Shown piece after piece: positions 1 to 10,663 of a stretch of DNA of 64,000 nucleotides (position 1 is the stretch's first letter; the number at the start of each line of letters is the position of its first letter). Both the position numbers and the translations under genes were made by a program. A model generated the notes under the pieces. The model made no database searches. It was not told where the DNA came from and was given only the letters and a program-made list of their open reading frames with translations. The stretch is from Pseudomonas sp. UBA2684 (GTDB lineage: Bacteria; Pseudomonadota; Gammaproteobacteria; Pseudomonadales; Pseudomonadaceae): positions 345 through 64,344 of the forward strand of contig DELY01000055.1 in NCBI GenBank assembly GCA_002354655.1, given 5' to 3'.

Positions 1-919
1 TCCAGCCGGCCTTCTCCAGGCAGCGCTTGGTCGCCGAGACCGGGCCGATGCCCATGATCGCCGGGTCGACGCCGGCATTGGCGTAGCTGGCGATCTTCGC
101 CAGCACCGGCAGGCCGAGGGCCTTGGCCTTGGCGGCGCTCATCAGCAGCACGGCGGAAGCGCCGTCGTTGAGGCTGGAGGCGTTGCCGGCGGTGACGCTG
201 CCGTCCTTCTTGAACGCCGGCTTGAGCTTGCCCAGGGATTCTGCGGTGGTGCCGGCGCGCGGTTGTTCGTCGGTGGCGAAGGCCACCGGGTCGCCTTTGC
301 GCTGGGGAATCATGATCGGGGTGATTTCATTGACAAAGCGCCCGGCCTCGATAGCAGCCACGGCTTTTTGCTGCGAGGCGGCGGCGAAGGCGTCCTGCGC
401 TTCGCGGCTGATATCGTACTTGTCGACCAGATTCTCGGCGGTGATGCCCATGTGGTAGTCGTTGAAGGCGTCCCACAGGCCGTCGGTGATCATCGTGTCG
501 ACCAGTTGGGCGTGGCCCATGCGCAGGCCGGTGCGCGCGCCGGGCATGACGTAGGGCGCCAGGCTCATGTTTTCCATGCCGCCGGCGATGATCACCTCGG
601 CATCGCCGCAGCGGATCGCCTGGGCGCCCAGGTGCAGGGCTTTCAGGCCCGAGCCGCAGACCTTGTTGAGGGTCAGCGCCGGCACCGCATGCGGCAGACC
701 GGCGAGGATCGCCGCCTGGCGCGCCGGGTTCTGCCCGGAGCCTGCGGTGAGCACTTGGCCGAGAATCACTTCATCGACTTCGGCGCCGTTCAGGCCGGTT
801 TGCTCCAGCAGGCGGCGGATCACCGCAGCGCCCAACTCGGGCGCGGCAATACCAGCCAGCGCGCCCTGAAAGCTGCCGATAGCGGTGCGGGTGGCGGCGA
901 CGATGACGACGTCTTGCAT
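1..919 (-). CDS. Acetyl-CoA C-acetyltransferase (thiolase), partial at the window edge
   Basis: The reading frame starts at an ATG at 917-919 and runs off the left edge, so about 306 N-terminal residues are present and the C-terminal catalytic part is missing. The N-terminus ([17 protein letters not shown]) and the [11 protein letters not shown] motif, whose Cys88 is the acyl-accepting nucleophile, are typical of biosynthetic and degradative thiolases. The enzyme condenses or cleaves acetoacetyl-CoA in the cytoplasm. It lies downstream of acs and an MpaB-family gene on the same strand, but 95 bases separate it from its neighbour, so an operon is not assured. Subfamily (AtoB, PhaA, other) cannot be decided without the missing C-terminus. 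Confidence 0.93.
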   Translation of the reverse strand, partial: MQDVVIVAATRTAIGSFQGALAGIAAPELGAAVIRRLLEQTGLNGAEVDEVILGQVLTAGSGQNPARQAAILAGLPHAVPALTLNKVCGSGLKALHLGAQAIRCGDAEVIIAGGMENMSLAPYVMPGARTGLRMGHAQLVDTMITDGLWDAFNDYHMGITAENLVDKYDISREAQDAFAAASQQKAVAAIEAGRFVNEITPIMIPQRKGDPVAFATDEQPRAGTTAESLGKLKPAFKKDGSVTAGNASSLNDGASAVLLMSAAKAKALGLPVLAKIASYANAGVDPAIMGIGPVSATKRCLEKAGW

Positions 920-1014
920 AACGCGATCCTCACAAGTAACTGGCGCGGCGGGCCGCGAGAGGCCGCTATGGTGGCACAGCGGCTTTGCTCACGGCCAGCG
1001 CGCGAACTGACCGG

Positions 1015-1893
1015 TCAGCCCCTAGGCGGAAGTTGCAAGCGCCGGCGGGCGCGGTGAATTGCGCCACCGCGTACCGCCCAGCGCAGCACCGGGGCCAGGC
1101 TATGCACGCCGCTCTGGATCACACGGCTACGCGCTGGGCTGATCTGCTGGCCGAGCATCTCCTGCGCCCAGGCTGGCAGCAGGTCGATACCGGCCTGCAT
1201 CAGCAGCTTGGCCGCCGGCGCGGCGAGGGCGCTGGGGGCAGGTGCGCCGAGCAGGATGCGCAGAATTTCCAGGGAGCGCTCGTCGCAGCGCAGCTCGGGG
1301 CGCACAGCCGTCAGGTAGGCGGCGATTTCGCCGCGCGAGCGCGGCACGTCAAGCGCCCCGAGGCGCTCGGCGATCAGCGCGACTTCCGTGTAGTAACGGT
1401 CCTGATCGGCGGCGGACAGTTGCGGGTTGCGGTAGCGCAGGTGGGATTGGAGAAAGCTGTGCACCTCGGCCACGTGTACCCAGGTCAGCAATGCCGGGTC
1501 GCTGGCGGCATAGGTGCGGCCGTCTGGGGCGGTGCCCGTGACCTTGAGGTGAATGGTTTTCACCTTGTCGATCAGCCAGTCGGCATCGGCGCGCGAACCG
1601 TAGGTGGTGCCGGAGATAAACTGCCCAGTGCGGCGCAGGCGGCCGAGCAGGTCCTCGCGAAAGTTCGAGTGGTCCCACACGCCGGCCAGGGCCAGCGGGT
1701 GCAAGGCTTGTAGGAGCAGGGCGCTGATGCCGCCGATGAGCATGCTGGTGAAGTCGCCGTGTACCTGCCAGCTTATCGAGTCCGGGCCGAACAGGCCGGG
1801 GTCGCCCTGGGGTTTTTCGAAGTCGATCTGGCCCAGTGCGATACCACTCAGGCTGAGGACTTGGCTTTCGATACGACGACGAAGGAATTCCAT
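1015..1893 (-). CDS. Oxygenase MpaB family (DUF2236) protein
   Basis: The protein is 292 residues if it starts at the ATG at 1893 (MEFLRRRIESQ). An upstream in-frame extension would translate a small tandem DNA repeat and is unlikely to be real. The core HGDFTSMLIGGISALLLQAL, followed by LHPLALAGVWDHSNF and a later HVAEVHSFL, matches the DUF2236 fold, named for the latex-clearing and mycophenolate-pathway oxygenases MpaB and Lcp, in which histidines bind haem. The substrate is unknown. No signal peptide is visible. It sits between acs and the thiolase on the same strand. Confidence 0.85.
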   Translation of the reverse strand: MEFLRRRIESQVLSLSGIALGQIDFEKPQGDPGLFGPDSISWQVHGDFTSMLIGGISALLLQALHPLALAGVWDHSNFREDLLGRLRRTGQFISGTTYGSRADADWLIDKVKTIHLKVTGTAPDGRTYAASDPALLTWVHVAEVHSFLQSHLRYRNPQLSAADQDRYYTEVALIAERLGALDVPRSRGEIAAYLTAVRPELRCDERSLEILRILLGAPAPSALAAPAAKLLMQAGIDLLPAWAQEMLGQQISPARSRVIQSGVHSLAPVLRWAVRGGAIHRARRRLQLPPRG

Positions 1894-1918
1894 GGGACAG
1901 GTTGTTCGCTTGCTGGTG

Positions 1919-2021
1919 TAGGGTGGATCGCGCTTCACCGATCCACCGGGTGACGATCCACCGGGTGACGATCCACCGCGCGGGGCCAATGGTGGATGAG
2001 CAGAGCGTCATCCACCCTACA
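1919..2021. repeat. Intergenic hairpins and a 15-bp tandem repeat
   Basis: Between acs and the MpaB gene, a 15-base unit (GATCCACCGGGTGAC) occurs at 1940-1954 and 1955-1969 with a partial third copy at 1970-1978. It is flanked by GGTGGAT-type palindromes; the clearest is at 1990-2017, with 9-base arms GGTGGATGA and TCATCCACC. The GGTGGAT/ATCCACC core recurs in diverged form near 23050 and 46050, so this is a dispersed palindromic repeat family of the genome. It could also end transcription of acs. Confidence 0.7.
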
Positions 2022-2034
2022 TCCGAGATTGCGG

Positions 2035-3972
2035 TTATTGGTTGAGGCGCTGCTCGATCAGCCCGTCAACCACAGAGGGATCGGCCAGGGTCGAGGTGTC
2101 ACCGAGGTTGTCCAGTTCGTTGCAGGCGATCTTGCGCAGGATGCGCCGCATGATCTTGCCTGAGCGGGTCTTCGGCAGCCCCGGTGCCCATTGGATCAGC
2201 TCGGGCCTGGCGAAGCCGCCGATTTCCTTGCTGACCAGGGTGAGCAGTTCCTTCTTCAGCGCATCGTTGACTTCCACGCCGTTCATCGGCGTGACGAAGG
2301 CGTAGATGCCCTGGCCCTTGAGGTCGTGCGGGTAGCCGACCACGGCGGCCTCGGCGACCGCGTCGTGCAATACCAGCGCGCTCTCCACTTCGGCGGTGCC
2401 GATGCGGTGGCCGGAGACGTTGATCACGTCATCCACCCGGCCGGTGATCCAGTAGTAACCGTCCTCGTCGCGGCGCGCACCGTCGCCGCTGAAGTAGTAA
2501 CCCGGGTAGGCGGCGAAGTAGGTGTCGATCATCCGCTGGTGGTCGCCGTAGACGCTGCGGATCTGGCTCGGCCAACTGGCCTTGATCGCCAGTACGCCTG
2601 AGCCGGCGCCGTCGATTTCCTTGCCCTGCTCATCCAGCAGCACCGGTTGCACGCCAAAGAACGGGCGCGTTGCCGAGCCGGGCTTGAGGTCGGTGGCGCC
2701 GGGCAGCGGGGTGATCAGGATGGCGCCGGTTTCGGTCTGCCACCAGGTGTCGACGATCGGGCAGCGGCGCTCGCCGACCACGTTGAAATACCACTCCCAG
2801 GCTTCCGGGTTGATCGGTTCGCCGACGCTGCCGAGCAGGCGCAGGCTGCTGCGTGAAGTGCTTTTCACTGGGCCTTCGCCTTCGCGCATCAGCGCGCGCA
2901 AGGCGGTGGGCGCGGTGTAGAAGATATTCACCTGATGCTTGTCGATCACCTGCCAGAAGCGCGAGGCCGTCGGGTAGTTGGGCACGCCCTCGAACACCAG
3001 GCTGGTGGCACCGTTGGCCAGCGGGCCGTAGACGATGTAGCTGTGCCCGGTGACCCAGCCGACATCGGCGGTGCACCAGTAGACATCGCCTTCGTGGTAG
3101 TCGAACACGTACTTGTGGGTCATGGCGGCCATCAGCAGGTAGCCGCCGGTGCTGTGCAGCACGCCTTTGGGTTTGCCGGTGCTGCCTGAGGTGTAGAGGA
3201 TAAACAGCGGGTCTTCGGCGTCCATCGGCTCGGCGGGGCAGTCGCTGGCCGCAACGTGCAGGGCCTCGTGGTACCAGAGGTCGCGGCCTTCGACCCAGTC
3301 GATCTCGCCCTGGGTGCGCTCGACCACCACCACGGTGGACACCGCAGGGCAGCTCTGCAGGGCTTTGTCGACATTGGCCTTGAGCGGCACGTACTTGCCG
3401 CCGCGCACACCTTCGTCGGCGGTGATCACGGTGCGGCAATCGGCATCCAGAATGCGGTCGCGCAGGGCGTCGGGGGAGAAGCCGCCGAACACCACCGAAT
3501 GCACCGCACCGATGCGCGTACAGGCGAGCATGGCGTAGGTGGCTTCGGGGATCATTGGCATGTAGATGCACACCCGGTCGCCTTTCTTCACGCCACGGCT
3601 TTTCAGCACATTGGCCAGGCGGCAGACATGGTGGTGCAGCTTGCGGTAGGTGATGTTGGCGGATTCGGCGGGGTTGTCGCCTTCCCAGATCAGGGCGATC
3701 TGCTCGCCACGTTTTTCCAGATGCCGGTCGATGCAGTTGTAGCTGACGTTCAACTGGCCGCCCTTGAACCAGCTCGCCTGGCCTTTGCGCAAGTCGCCCT
3801 GGTATACGCTGTGCCATGGCGTGGACCAGTCAAGGAAGGCCTTGGCCTGTTCGGCCCAGAAAGTTTCCGGCTGTTCGATGGATTGCTGGTACAGGCGCTG
3901 GTAATCGGCGTTGTTCAGGTGCGCGCGTTGACGCACGGCATCGGCAACAGGGTGGCGAGTGATCTCAAACAT
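2035..3972 (-). CDS. acs: Acetyl-CoA synthetase (AMP-forming)
   Basis: This 645-residue enzyme activates acetate to acetyl-CoA through an acetyl-adenylate in the cytoplasm. The ATP-binding loop [11 protein letters not shown], the WWQTETG motif and the C-terminal [11 protein letters not shown], whose lysine is the site of regulatory acetylation in this family, are all present. The ATG at 3972 ([12 protein letters not shown]) was chosen because it gives the usual family length; an upstream frame adds 23 residues without support. It follows pgi on the same strand but a strong hairpin lies between them. In PAO1, as remembered, pgi is followed by acsB in the same order. Confidence 0.96.
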   Translation of the reverse strand: MFEITRHPVADAVRQRAHLNNADYQRLYQQSIEQPETFWAEQAKAFLDWSTPWHSVYQGDLRKGQASWFKGGQLNVSYNCIDRHLEKRGEQIALIWEGDNPAESANITYRKLHHHVCRLANVLKSRGVKKGDRVCIYMPMIPEATYAMLACTRIGAVHSVVFGGFSPDALRDRILDADCRTVITADEGVRGGKYVPLKANVDKALQSCPAVSTVVVVERTQGEIDWVEGRDLWYHEALHVAASDCPAEPMDAEDPLFILYTSGSTGKPKGVLHSTGGYLLMAAMTHKYVFDYHEGDVYWCTADVGWVTGHSYIVYGPLANGATSLVFEGVPNYPTASRFWQVIDKHQVNIFYTAPTALRALMREGEGPVKSTSRSSLRLLGSVGEPINPEAWEWYFNVVGERRCPIVDTWWQTETGAILITPLPGATDLKPGSATRPFFGVQPVLLDEQGKEIDGAGSGVLAIKASWPSQIRSVYGDHQRMIDTYFAAYPGYYFSGDGARRDEDGYYWITGRVDDVINVSGHRIGTAEVESALVLHDAVAEAAVVGYPHDLKGQGIYAFVTPMNGVEVNDALKKELLTLVSKEIGGFARPELIQWAPGLPKTRSGKIMRRILRKIACNELDNLGDTSTLADPSVVDGLIEQRLNQ

Positions 3973-4162
3973 GGCGGGTCCTTGGTTGTTATGTAGCCGC
4001 GATGTCGCTAAGGGTAGCACCCAAGCAGATGCTTGGTTCAAGTGCTGGCAGGGTGCCGCGAAGGCGCCAGCATCGCGTCAGTCCACGCCCTGCGAGAGGC
4101 CGTTTAACCGCCGGTTGATCCCAGGTGTCGGGGCCGCGGCGAGAAAACCGCCGCGCAGCAAG

Positions 4163-4190
4163 CAGCGACCCGGCATAAGCCGGGTCGCTG
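4163..4190 (-). terminator. Hairpin downstream of pgi
   Basis: A perfect 12-bp stem (CAGCGACCCGGC and its complement) with the 4-base loop ATAA lies just past the pgi stop. No immediate T-run follows, although a TTTT occurs about 17 bases on. It is a likely terminator or mRNA-stabilising hairpin. Confidence 0.65.
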
Positions 4191-4200
4191 GAGGGGGCTG

Positions 4201-5865
4201 TCAGCCGCGATGACGGCCGCGGAAGTAATCGATCAGACCTTGAGTCGAAGGGTCTTCCGCCGGCTGCTCGTTGCTCCCGGTCAGGCGCTGATACACCCCT
4301 TTACCGAGCTCCTTGCCCAGTTCCACGCCCCACTGGTCGAAGGCATTGATGCCCCAGATGGCGCTTTGCGCGAACACCTTGTGTTCGTACAGCGCGACCA
4401 ATGCACCCAGGCGACGCGGGCTGATGCGTTCGAGTACCAAGGTGTTGCTCGGGCGATTGCCGGGGATGACCTTGTGCGCGGCCAGATGGTGCACGTCCTC
4501 TTCCGCCAGGCCCTGGCTGCGCAGTTCGGCTTCGGCCTCGTCGAGGGTTTTGCCGAGCATCAGTGCCTGGCTCTGCGACAGGCAGTTGGCGTACAGCCAC
4601 TGGTGGTGATCGGCGACCGGATTGTAGCTGACCACCGGGACGATGAAGTCCGCCGGGATCAGTTGGGTGCCCTGGTGCAGCAACTGGTGATAGGCATGCT
4701 GGCCGTTGCAGCCGACACCGCCCCAGATCACCGGGCCGGTCGCGCAGTTCACGGCACTGCCGTCCTGGCGCACGCTCTTGCCGTTGGACTCCATGTCCAG
4801 CTGCTGCAAGTGCTTGGTGATGTTGCGCAGGTAGTGGTCGTACGGCAGGATCGCCTGGCTCTGCGCGCCCCAGAAGTTGCCGTACCAGATGCCGAGCAAG
4901 GCCAGTAGCACCGGCATGTTGCGTTCGAAGGGCGCGGTCTGGAAATGCTGGTCCATGCTGTAGGCGCCGGACAGCAACTCCTTGAAGTTGGACATGCCGA
5001 TGGCCAGGGCAATCGGCAGACCAATGGCCGACCACAGCGAGTAACGCCCGCCGACCCAATCCCACATCGGGAAAATATTCTCCTCGCGAATGCCGAACGC
5101 CACTGCCGCTTGCGTGTTACTCGACACGGCGATGAAGTGCCGGTATAGCTCGGCCTCGGAGCCGCCCTGGGCCAGGTACCAGCCGCGTGCCGCCTGGGCG
5201 TTCTTCAGGGTTTCCAGGGTGTTGAAGGATTTCGACGAGACGATAAACAGCGTGGTCTCCGCGCGCAGCTTGGCCGACAGCTCGTGAAACTCGCTGCCGT
5301 CGATATTCGCCAGGTAGTGGCAGCGCACGCCTTTCTGGGCGAACGGCAACAAGGCTTCGGACACCAGTTGCGGGCCGAGGAAGGAGCCGCCGATGCCGAT
5401 ATTCACCACATCGGTGATCGGCTTTTCGGTGTAGCCGCGCCACAACCCGTCATGGATACGCCCGACCAGCTCGGTCATCTGGTTGAGTACGCGGTGCACG
5501 TCGGGCATCACGTTGACTCCGTTGACCTGCAAGCGGTCGCCCAAGGGGCGGCGCAGGGCCGTGTGCAGGGCCGGGCGCGATTCCGAAGCGTTGATCGGCT
5601 CGCCATCGAACAGCGCGCGGATCGACTGCTCCAGGCCGGTTTCCTTGGCCAGACTGACCAGTAGGGTGCGGGTTTCGTCGGTGATCAGGTTTTTCGAGTA
5701 ATCGAGGAACAGGCCGCAGCTGCTTAGCGAGAGCTGGTTAAAACGCTCCGCGTTGGAGTTGAACGCCTCGCGCATGCTGAAGTTCTGCAAGCTGGCTCGA
5801 TGTGTTTGCAGGGCCTGCCAGGTGGGCAGGGCGGTAACATCGAGCGGGTGCTGGTAGTACGCCAT
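4201..5865 (-). CDS. pgi: Glucose-6-phosphate isomerase
   Basis: This 554-residue cytoplasmic enzyme interconverts glucose 6-phosphate and fructose 6-phosphate. The family signatures are seen: [23 protein letters not shown] in the sugar-phosphate site, [12 protein letters not shown], and [17 protein letters not shown] toward the C-terminus. The length matches the bacterial family. Note GIGGSFLGP, where many homologues have an aspartate in place of the phenylalanine. The ATG at 5865 is preceded by a GGAGG-type sequence. It lies downstream of panD behind a terminator, an arrangement remembered from other Pseudomonas. Confidence 0.97.
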   Translation of the reverse strand: MAYYQHPLDVTALPTWQALQTHRASLQNFSMREAFNSNAERFNQLSLSSCGLFLDYSKNLITDETRTLLVSLAKETGLEQSIRALFDGEPINASESRPALHTALRRPLGDRLQVNGVNVMPDVHRVLNQMTELVGRIHDGLWRGYTEKPITDVVNIGIGGSFLGPQLVSEALLPFAQKGVRCHYLANIDGSEFHELSAKLRAETTLFIVSSKSFNTLETLKNAQAARGWYLAQGGSEAELYRHFIAVSSNTQAAVAFGIREENIFPMWDWVGGRYSLWSAIGLPIALAIGMSNFKELLSGAYSMDQHFQTAPFERNMPVLLALLGIWYGNFWGAQSQAILPYDHYLRNITKHLQQLDMESNGKSVRQDGSAVNCATGPVIWGGVGCNGQHAYHQLLHQGTQLIPADFIVPVVSYNPVADHHQWLYANCLSQSQALMLGKTLDEAEAELRSQGLAEEDVHHLAAHKVIPGNRPSNTLVLERISPRRLGALVALYEHKVFAQSAIWGINAFDQWGVELGKELGKGVYQRLTGSNEQPAEDPSTQGLIDYFRGRHRG

Positions 5866-5922
5866 GGGAGGTGGCTTCCTTCTGCTTGTGCAGTCTTTGA
5901 GAAATAAAACGTAGGCAATAAA

Positions 5923-5943
5923 AAGCCCGGGTAATCCGGGCTT
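5923..5943 (-). terminator. Rho-independent terminator after panD
   Basis: Reading the minus strand, an 8-bp stem (AAGCCCGG with CCGGGCTT) and 5-base loop are followed by TTTATT. It lies 25 bases after the panD stop and should end the folK-panBCD transcript before pgi. Confidence 0.85.
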
Positions 5944-5967
5944 CAGTGTAACTGGCCACGTGCGGGG

Positions 5968-6348
5968 TCAGGCAACCTGCAATGGAATCGCGTTGCTGGT
6001 GTGGCTCAGCTCATTGCCAGGCGCCATGTACAGCATGCGTGGCTTGAACTGCGCCAGCTCGGCCTCGCTGTATTGGGCGTAGGCGCAGATGATCACCCGG
6101 TCACCGACCTTGGCTTTATGCGCGGCCGCACCGTTTACCGAAATCATCCGCGAACCGGCTTCGCCGCGAATCGCGTAGGTGGTGAAACGCTCGCCGTTGT
6201 CGACGTTGTAGATCTGAATCTGTTCGTACTCGTGGATACCGGCCAGGTCCAGCCATTCTCCGTCGATGGCGCAGGAGCCTTCGTAATCGAGCACGGCGTG
6301 AGTGACTTCGGCGCGGTGCAGTTTGGCCTTGAGCATGATGGCGTGCAT
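5968..6348 (-). CDS. panD: Aspartate 1-decarboxylase
   Basis: The 126-residue proenzyme makes beta-alanine from aspartate for pantothenate synthesis. It self-cleaves between Gly24 and Ser25 in the visible YEGSCAID motif to create the pyruvoyl cofactor; Lys9, Tyr22 and the [18 protein letters not shown] core are conserved. It is the last gene of a panB-panC-panD series, 82 bases after panC. Cytoplasmic. A terminator follows. Confidence 0.97.
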   Translation of the reverse strand: MHAIMLKAKLHRAEVTHAVLDYEGSCAIDGEWLDLAGIHEYEQIQIYNVDNGERFTTYAIRGEAGSRMISVNGAAAHKAKVGDRVIICAYAQYSEAELAQFKPRMLYMAPGNELSHTSNAIPLQVA

Positions 6349-6430
6349 GGCGTTTTCCTTAGCGGGTCCACAAGTGGCGGCAGAGTGTGCCCGAAGGCAA
6401 AACCTTGAGCAAGATCACACAACCGCCAAC

Positions 6431-7291
6431 TCAGTGGATGGCGTCGAGCTCGAGCGCCAGGTTATCGATCAGCCGGGTGTTACCGATAAAGGCCGCCGCC
6501 AGAATCACCAGTTGGCGGTCTTGTGCGCTGGCCGGACGCAGGCTGTTGGCTTCGCGCAGCTCCAGGTAATCCGGGCGAAAGCCGGCGGCGATTTGCTGTT
6601 GTCGCGCCGTGTCGAGCAACCCGGCGACGTCGCGTTCTCCGCCACGCAGCGCCTGCGCGATCTGCTCCAGGCTGCGGTACAGCGCCGGGGCGGCGGCGCG
6701 TTGCTCGGCACTCAGGTAACCATTGCGCGAGGACAGCGCCAGGCCATCCTCGGCGCGCACGGTCGGCTCGCCGATAATCTGCACCGGGATGTTCAAATCA
6801 CGCACCAGCGCGCGGATCACCGCCAACTGCTGGAAGTCTTTCTGGCCGAAGACCGCCAAATCCGGTTGCACCATATTGAACAGTTTGGTCACCACGGTGG
6901 CGACGCCATCGAAGTGGCCAGGCCGGCTACCGCCGCACAAGCCTTGTGAGACGTCGGGCACGCTGACGATGGTTTGTCCCTGCATGCCATGCGGGTACAT
7001 CTCGGCGACTTCCGGGTTGAACAGCAGCTGACAACCGGCTTCTATCAGTTTTTTCTGGTCGGCGGCGAGGCTGCGTGGGTATTTGTCGAGGTCTTCGTGC
7101 GGGCCGAACTGCAGTGGGTTGACGAAGATGCTGGCGACCACGAAGTCGGCGCGCTGGGCGGCTTTTTCCACCAGGGCGGCATGCCCGGCGTGCAGGTTGC
7201 CCATGGTCGGGACAAAACCGATCTGTTTGCCGTCGGCGCGGGCCTGGGCAATGGCGGCGCGTAATTCGCGGACGCTTTTAACCGTATTCAT
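6431..7291 (-). CDS. panC: Pantothenate synthetase (pantoate--beta-alanine ligase)
   Basis: This 286-residue enzyme joins pantoate and beta-alanine using ATP, via pantoyl-adenylate. The nucleotidyl-transferase signature [10 protein letters not shown], the [10 protein letters not shown]-like segment ([12 protein letters not shown]) and [12 protein letters not shown] are present. The start ATG at 7291 ([14 protein letters not shown]) overlaps the panB stop in an ATGA arrangement, so the two genes are probably translationally coupled; the open frame extends further upstream only through panB. Confidence 0.97.
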   Translation of the reverse strand: MNTVKSVRELRAAIAQARADGKQIGFVPTMGNLHAGHAALVEKAAQRADFVVASIFVNPLQFGPHEDLDKYPRSLAADQKKLIEAGCQLLFNPEVAEMYPHGMQGQTIVSVPDVSQGLCGGSRPGHFDGVATVVTKLFNMVQPDLAVFGQKDFQQLAVIRALVRDLNIPVQIIGEPTVRAEDGLALSSRNGYLSAEQRAAAPALYRSLEQIAQALRGGERDVAGLLDTARQQQIAAGFRPDYLELREANSLRPASAQDRQLVILAAAFIGNTRLIDNLALELDAIH

Positions 7292-8088
7292 GCAGAAAAC
7301 CCGTGTTCGGCTGCTGGGAAACTCTGGTCTTTGACCGCTTTTACATAGGCGCTCAAGGCATGCTGGATGCTGCTCTGGCCGGCCATGAAATTCTTCACGA
7401 ACTTGGGCGTGCGGCCCGTCAGGGACAGGCCTAGCATGTCGTGCAACACCAGCACCTGGCCGTCGGTGGCGCTGCCGGCACCAATCCCGATTACCGGGAT
7501 TTTTACGGCCTGGCTGATTTCCGCAGCCAATTCGCTGGGCACGCACTCGAGCAGGAGCATGGCCGCCCCGGCTTGTTCCAGGGCCATGGCGTCGGCACGC
7601 ATCTGCCGCGCCTGGGCTTCCTGGCGCCCCTGGACTTTGTAACCGCCGAGGATGTTCACCGCTTGCGGGGTCAAACCGAGGTGCGCACACACCGGCACGC
7701 CCCGTTCGGCCAGCAGGCGAATCGGCTCGGCCAGCCAGGCCGCGCCCTCCAGCTTGACCATGTGTGCGCCCGCCTGCATCAGGGCGGCGCTGTTGAGCAG
7801 GGTCTGTTCGTTGGTGGCATACGCCATGAACGGCAGGTCGGCGATGATCAGGGCGCCCTGGTTGCCGCGTTTGACGCAGGCGGTGTGGTAGGCCATGTCG
7901 GCGACGCTGACCGGCAGGGTGCTGTCATGGCCTTGCAAGACCATGCCGAGGGAGTCGCCCACCAAGAGCACGTCGACGCCTGCCTGGCAGGCGGCCTGGG
8001 CGAACGTCGCGTCATAGCAGGTCAGCATGGCGATCTTCTCGCCGCTCTGCTTGAGGCTTTGCAGGGTGGTCAGGGTTATGTCAGGCAT
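7288..8088 (-). CDS. panB: 3-methyl-2-oxobutanoate hydroxymethyltransferase
   Basis: This 266-residue enzyme makes ketopantoate from alpha-ketoisovalerate and 5,10-methylene-tetrahydrofolate, the first step to pantothenate. [25 protein letters not shown] (metal-binding aspartate) and [17 protein letters not shown] are all family motifs. The ATG at 8088 ([10 protein letters not shown]) is preferred over an upstream GTG because an AGGA sequence lies nine bases ahead of it. The stop overlaps the panC start. Confidence 0.97.
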   Translation of the reverse strand: MPDITLTTLQSLKQSGEKIAMLTCYDATFAQAACQAGVDVLLVGDSLGMVLQGHDSTLPVSVADMAYHTACVKRGNQGALIIADLPFMAYATNEQTLLNSAALMQAGAHMVKLEGAAWLAEPIRLLAERGVPVCAHLGLTPQAVNILGGYKVQGRQEAQARQMRADAMALEQAGAAMLLLECVPSELAAEISQAVKIPVIGIGAGSATDGQVLVLHDMLGLSLTGRTPKFVKNFMAGQSSIQHALSAYVKAVKDQSFPAAEHGFSA

Positions 8089-8267
8089 GGTAATCGTCCT
8101 CACTCAGGCGTTCAGCGAGCCGTTCGGCTGCGTCAATTTGGCCTGCATTGGCCTCGGTTTGCACCGGTGCGGGGCAACGGGACGCCTATAGTCCTGATGG
8201 CAACGCGCGAAGTCAATTGCAGGTGTTACCGGCCTGTTACTGGCGTTACCGCCATAGCCAGAAGCGC

Positions 8268-8747
8268 TTAAAGGCGTTCGAGGCCCTGGAATGGGCAGGC
8301 GGCAAGCAGTTCGTCGAGTGTGCGGCCGTCAGGCAGGTGCAGGCCGGGCGCCAGTTCAGCCAGCGGGTAGAGCACGAAAGGCCGTGCGTGCATGTGGTAA
8401 TGCGGCACGGTCAGGCGCGGTTCGTTCAGGCAGCGTTGGCCAAACAGCAGGATATCCAGGTCAAGGGTGCGCGGTCCCCAGCGTTCGGCTTTGCGTTCGC
8501 GCCCCTGCTGCAGTTCGATGGCTTGCAGTGCATCGAGCAACGCCAGAGGCGCGAGATCGGTGTCCAGCGCGGCGACGGCGTTGACGTAACGCGGTTGATC
8601 CGCGGGACCGAGGGGGTCGCTGGCATAAAAGGACGAGCTGGCAAACAGCCGTGATTGCGGCAGGCTCGCCAGGGCGGCAAGGGCGCCGCGCAGTTGTTGC
8701 AGCGGCTCGGCTAGGTTGCTGCCGAGCCCGATGTAGGCGCGTTCCAT
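8268..8747 (-). CDS. folK: 2-amino-4-hydroxy-6-hydroxymethyldihydropteridine pyrophosphokinase
   Basis: This 159-residue enzyme transfers pyrophosphate from ATP to hydroxymethyl-dihydropterin in folate synthesis. YIGLGSNLAEP at the start and RWGPRTLDLDILLFG (the magnesium-binding aspartates) followed by LTVPHYHMHARPFVLYPL are diagnostic. The start codon abuts the pcnB stop (TAAATG), so the two are co-translated. Its folate product supplies the cofactor used by PanB, which lies 179 bases downstream. Confidence 0.97.
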   Translation of the reverse strand: MERAYIGLGSNLAEPLQQLRGALAALASLPQSRLFASSSFYASDPLGPADQPRYVNAVAALDTDLAPLALLDALQAIELQQGRERKAERWGPRTLDLDILLFGQRCLNEPRLTVPHYHMHARPFVLYPLAELAPGLHLPDGRTLDELLAACPFQGLERL

Positions 8748-10151
8748 TTATTCGCCGCTGGGTTTCGCGGCGCCATCGGCGCTCGGTCCGCGTTTGCGCC
8801 GGCTGCTGCGCTTGCGTTTGCGCGGCCCGTCGGTGCTGCTCTCTTGGCTGCTGAGGTCGCGAATCATGGTGCGGCGCTCGCTGTCGCTACAGTCCTGGTA
8901 GTCGGTCCACCAATCGCCCAGGCCACCGGTTGGCTCGCCGGCGCTTTCGCGCAGCAGGAGGAAGTCGTAGCCGGCGCGGAAGCGCGGGTTCTCCAGGAGC
9001 ATGTCGGCACGTTTGCCGCTACGCCGTGGCAGGCGCTCCTGCATGTCCCAGATTTCGCGGATCGGCAGGGTGAAGCGCTTGGGCACGGCAATCAGTTGGC
9101 ACTGCTCGCTGATCAACTCGTGCGCGGCTTCCTGCATGGCTGGAATCGGCGGCATGCCGCGGTCCTGCAGCTTCTGCACGCGTGCCGGCAGCGCCGGCCA
9201 GAGCAGGGCGGCGAAGAGGAACGCCGGCGTGACGGTTTTACCCTGCTGGATTCGCAGGTCGGTGTTGCCCAGCGCGGTGCGGAACAGTTGGTCGGTGTAG
9301 TCGGGGTCTTTTTTCAGGGCTGCGGCACTGGCCGGGAACAGTTGGCCGAACAGGCCGTAATCGACCAGTAATTCGTAGGTGTAGACCGCGTAACCGGCGA
9401 GGAACAGCTTGAGTACCTCGTCGAACAGGCGCGCCGAAGGGATTTCACGGAGCATCGGCGCCAGTTTGTAGATCGGTGCGGCGCTGTGCTTCTCGATGTC
9501 GAAATCCAGCTTGGCGGCAAAGCGCACGGCCCGCAGCATGCGCACCGGGTCTTCCTGGTAGCGCTGGGTCGGATCGCCAATCAGGCGGATCAGGTGGTTG
9601 CGAATGTCGTGCACGCCGTTGGCGTAATCGAGGATGCGCTCGTTGCTCGGGTCGTAATACAAGGCATTGATGGTGAAGTCGCGGCGCTGGGCGTCGTCTT
9701 CCAGGCTGCCGTAGACGTTGTCACGCAAAATACGGCCGCTTTCGTTGCGCGAGGCCAGGTTGCTGTCTTCTTCTTCATCGCCCTGCGGATGATTGGCGCG
9801 GAAGGTCGCCACTTCGATGATTTCGCGGCCGAAGTGCACATGCACCAGTTTGAACCGTCGGCCGATCACTCGGGCATTGCGGAATTCGGCGCGTACCTGT
9901 TCAGGGGTGGCGCTGGTGGCGACGTCGAAATCCTTGGGGTCGATGTCGAGCAGCAGGTCACGCACGCAGCCGCCGACCAGATAGGCCTGGTAGCCGGCTT
10001 GTTGCAGGCGTTCGACGACACTGATGGCGTAGCGGCTGATCTCTCCGCGCTTGATCGGGTGCTGGCTATTGCTCAGCACATGCGGAGTGCTGTGCGCCTG
10101 TTGCGCGCGGCGCAGGGGGGAACGTAAAGACTTGAACAGCTTTTTCAGCAT
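8748..10151 (-). CDS. pcnB: Polynucleotide adenylyltransferase (poly(A) polymerase I)
   Basis: The enzyme adds 3' poly(A) tails that mark RNAs for decay. The nucleotidyltransferase core YLVGGCVRDLLLDIDPKDFDVAT with its two catalytic aspartates, the RRFKLVHVHFGREIIEVATFR strand and RRDFTINALYYD are clear. The C-terminus is rich in arginine and lysine (RKRKRSSRRKRG), typical of PcnB rather than of CCA-adding enzymes. The ATG at 10151 (MLKKLFKSL) gives 467 residues; a GTG three codons upstream is the alternative. It lies downstream of crcZ and overlaps nothing. Confidence 0.94.
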   Translation of the reverse strand: MLKKLFKSLRSPLRRAQQAHSTPHVLSNSQHPIKRGEISRYAISVVERLQQAGYQAYLVGGCVRDLLLDIDPKDFDVATSATPEQVRAEFRNARVIGRRFKLVHVHFGREIIEVATFRANHPQGDEEEDSNLASRNESGRILRDNVYGSLEDDAQRRDFTINALYYDPSNERILDYANGVHDIRNHLIRLIGDPTQRYQEDPVRMLRAVRFAAKLDFDIEKHSAAPIYKLAPMLREIPSARLFDEVLKLFLAGYAVYTYELLVDYGLFGQLFPASAAALKKDPDYTDQLFRTALGNTDLRIQQGKTVTPAFLFAALLWPALPARVQKLQDRGMPPIPAMQEAAHELISEQCQLIAVPKRFTLPIREIWDMQERLPRRSGKRADMLLENPRFRAGYDFLLLRESAGEPTGGLGDWWTDYQDCSDSERRTMIRDLSSQESSTDGPRKRKRSSRRKRGPSADGAAKPSGE

Positions 10152-10280
10152 GGGATGCACTGTTTGACGAAATGGCCGGCCAGAATAAATGCTGACCGCA
10201 GGAGTGGCGCGGATTCTAGCATTGAGTCGGGGGATGGTGTAGGACGCGGAGGGAGAGAGTCGAAATGCTCTAGGCGAAAG

Positions 10281-10654
10281 CTACTGGGGGAGCCTAAGCT
10301 CCCCCCCAAGTAGGTGCGTGCTTTGTTTTTATTATTATGGCGGGCTTGTTGTTTTTGTTGGTTTGCCCGTTCCATCAAGTCAAAGACTTTAGGAAAACCT
10401 CCCAAGCTGGGAGTTAATAGCAAACGGATTGCTTTGGATGCTGACGCTGCCATGATCATTCCGTGACCCAACCAGTACAGGAGCTGCCTCGTGGCAGTTT
10501 TGTTGTTCTCAGCCTGGTTGTGGGGCAAGCCCCAAAGGCAATTCCTCTCCAAAAGAATCAGTTAGCTGCGCCTCCGCGGTGTTGTTTTTATTGTGCTGGA
10601 GTCGATACGTCTTATTTTTATTGTCTAGTGCGATGCTTGTTATTGTTGTTGTGC
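10281..10654 (-). ncRNA. crcZ: CrcZ small RNA (Hfq/Crc decoy)
   Basis: The minus strand between cbrB and pcnB holds no convincing gene but reads as CrcZ, the RNA that titrates Hfq/Crc and relieves carbon catabolite repression. Six A-rich CA motifs of the type bound by Hfq are visible: near 10635-10654 (CACAACAACAATAACAAGC at the 5' end), 10609-10625, 10582-10596, 10497-10509, 10348-10366 and 10321-10340. The 5' end is placed 12 bases after the sigma-54 GC element. The 3' end is placed at a long hairpin (10281-10313; an 8-bp G/C core GGGGGAGC with loop CTAA, extended by CTACT and AGTAG). The resulting length of about 374 nt is in the range remembered for Pseudomonas CrcZ. The position between cbrB and pcnB is the conserved one. 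Confidence 0.92.
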
Positions 10655-10663
10655 CAGAGATAA

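Noticed and set aside
1893-2011. N-terminal extensions of the MpaB gene
   Set aside because: They would translate a 15-base tandem repeat (SPGGSSPGG-like) and lack a ribosome-binding site.
10145-10552. Minus-strand 135-codon frame between cbrB and pcnB
   Set aside because: It overlaps the CrcZ RNA and shows no protein family; the CA motifs, promoter and terminator support an RNA instead.
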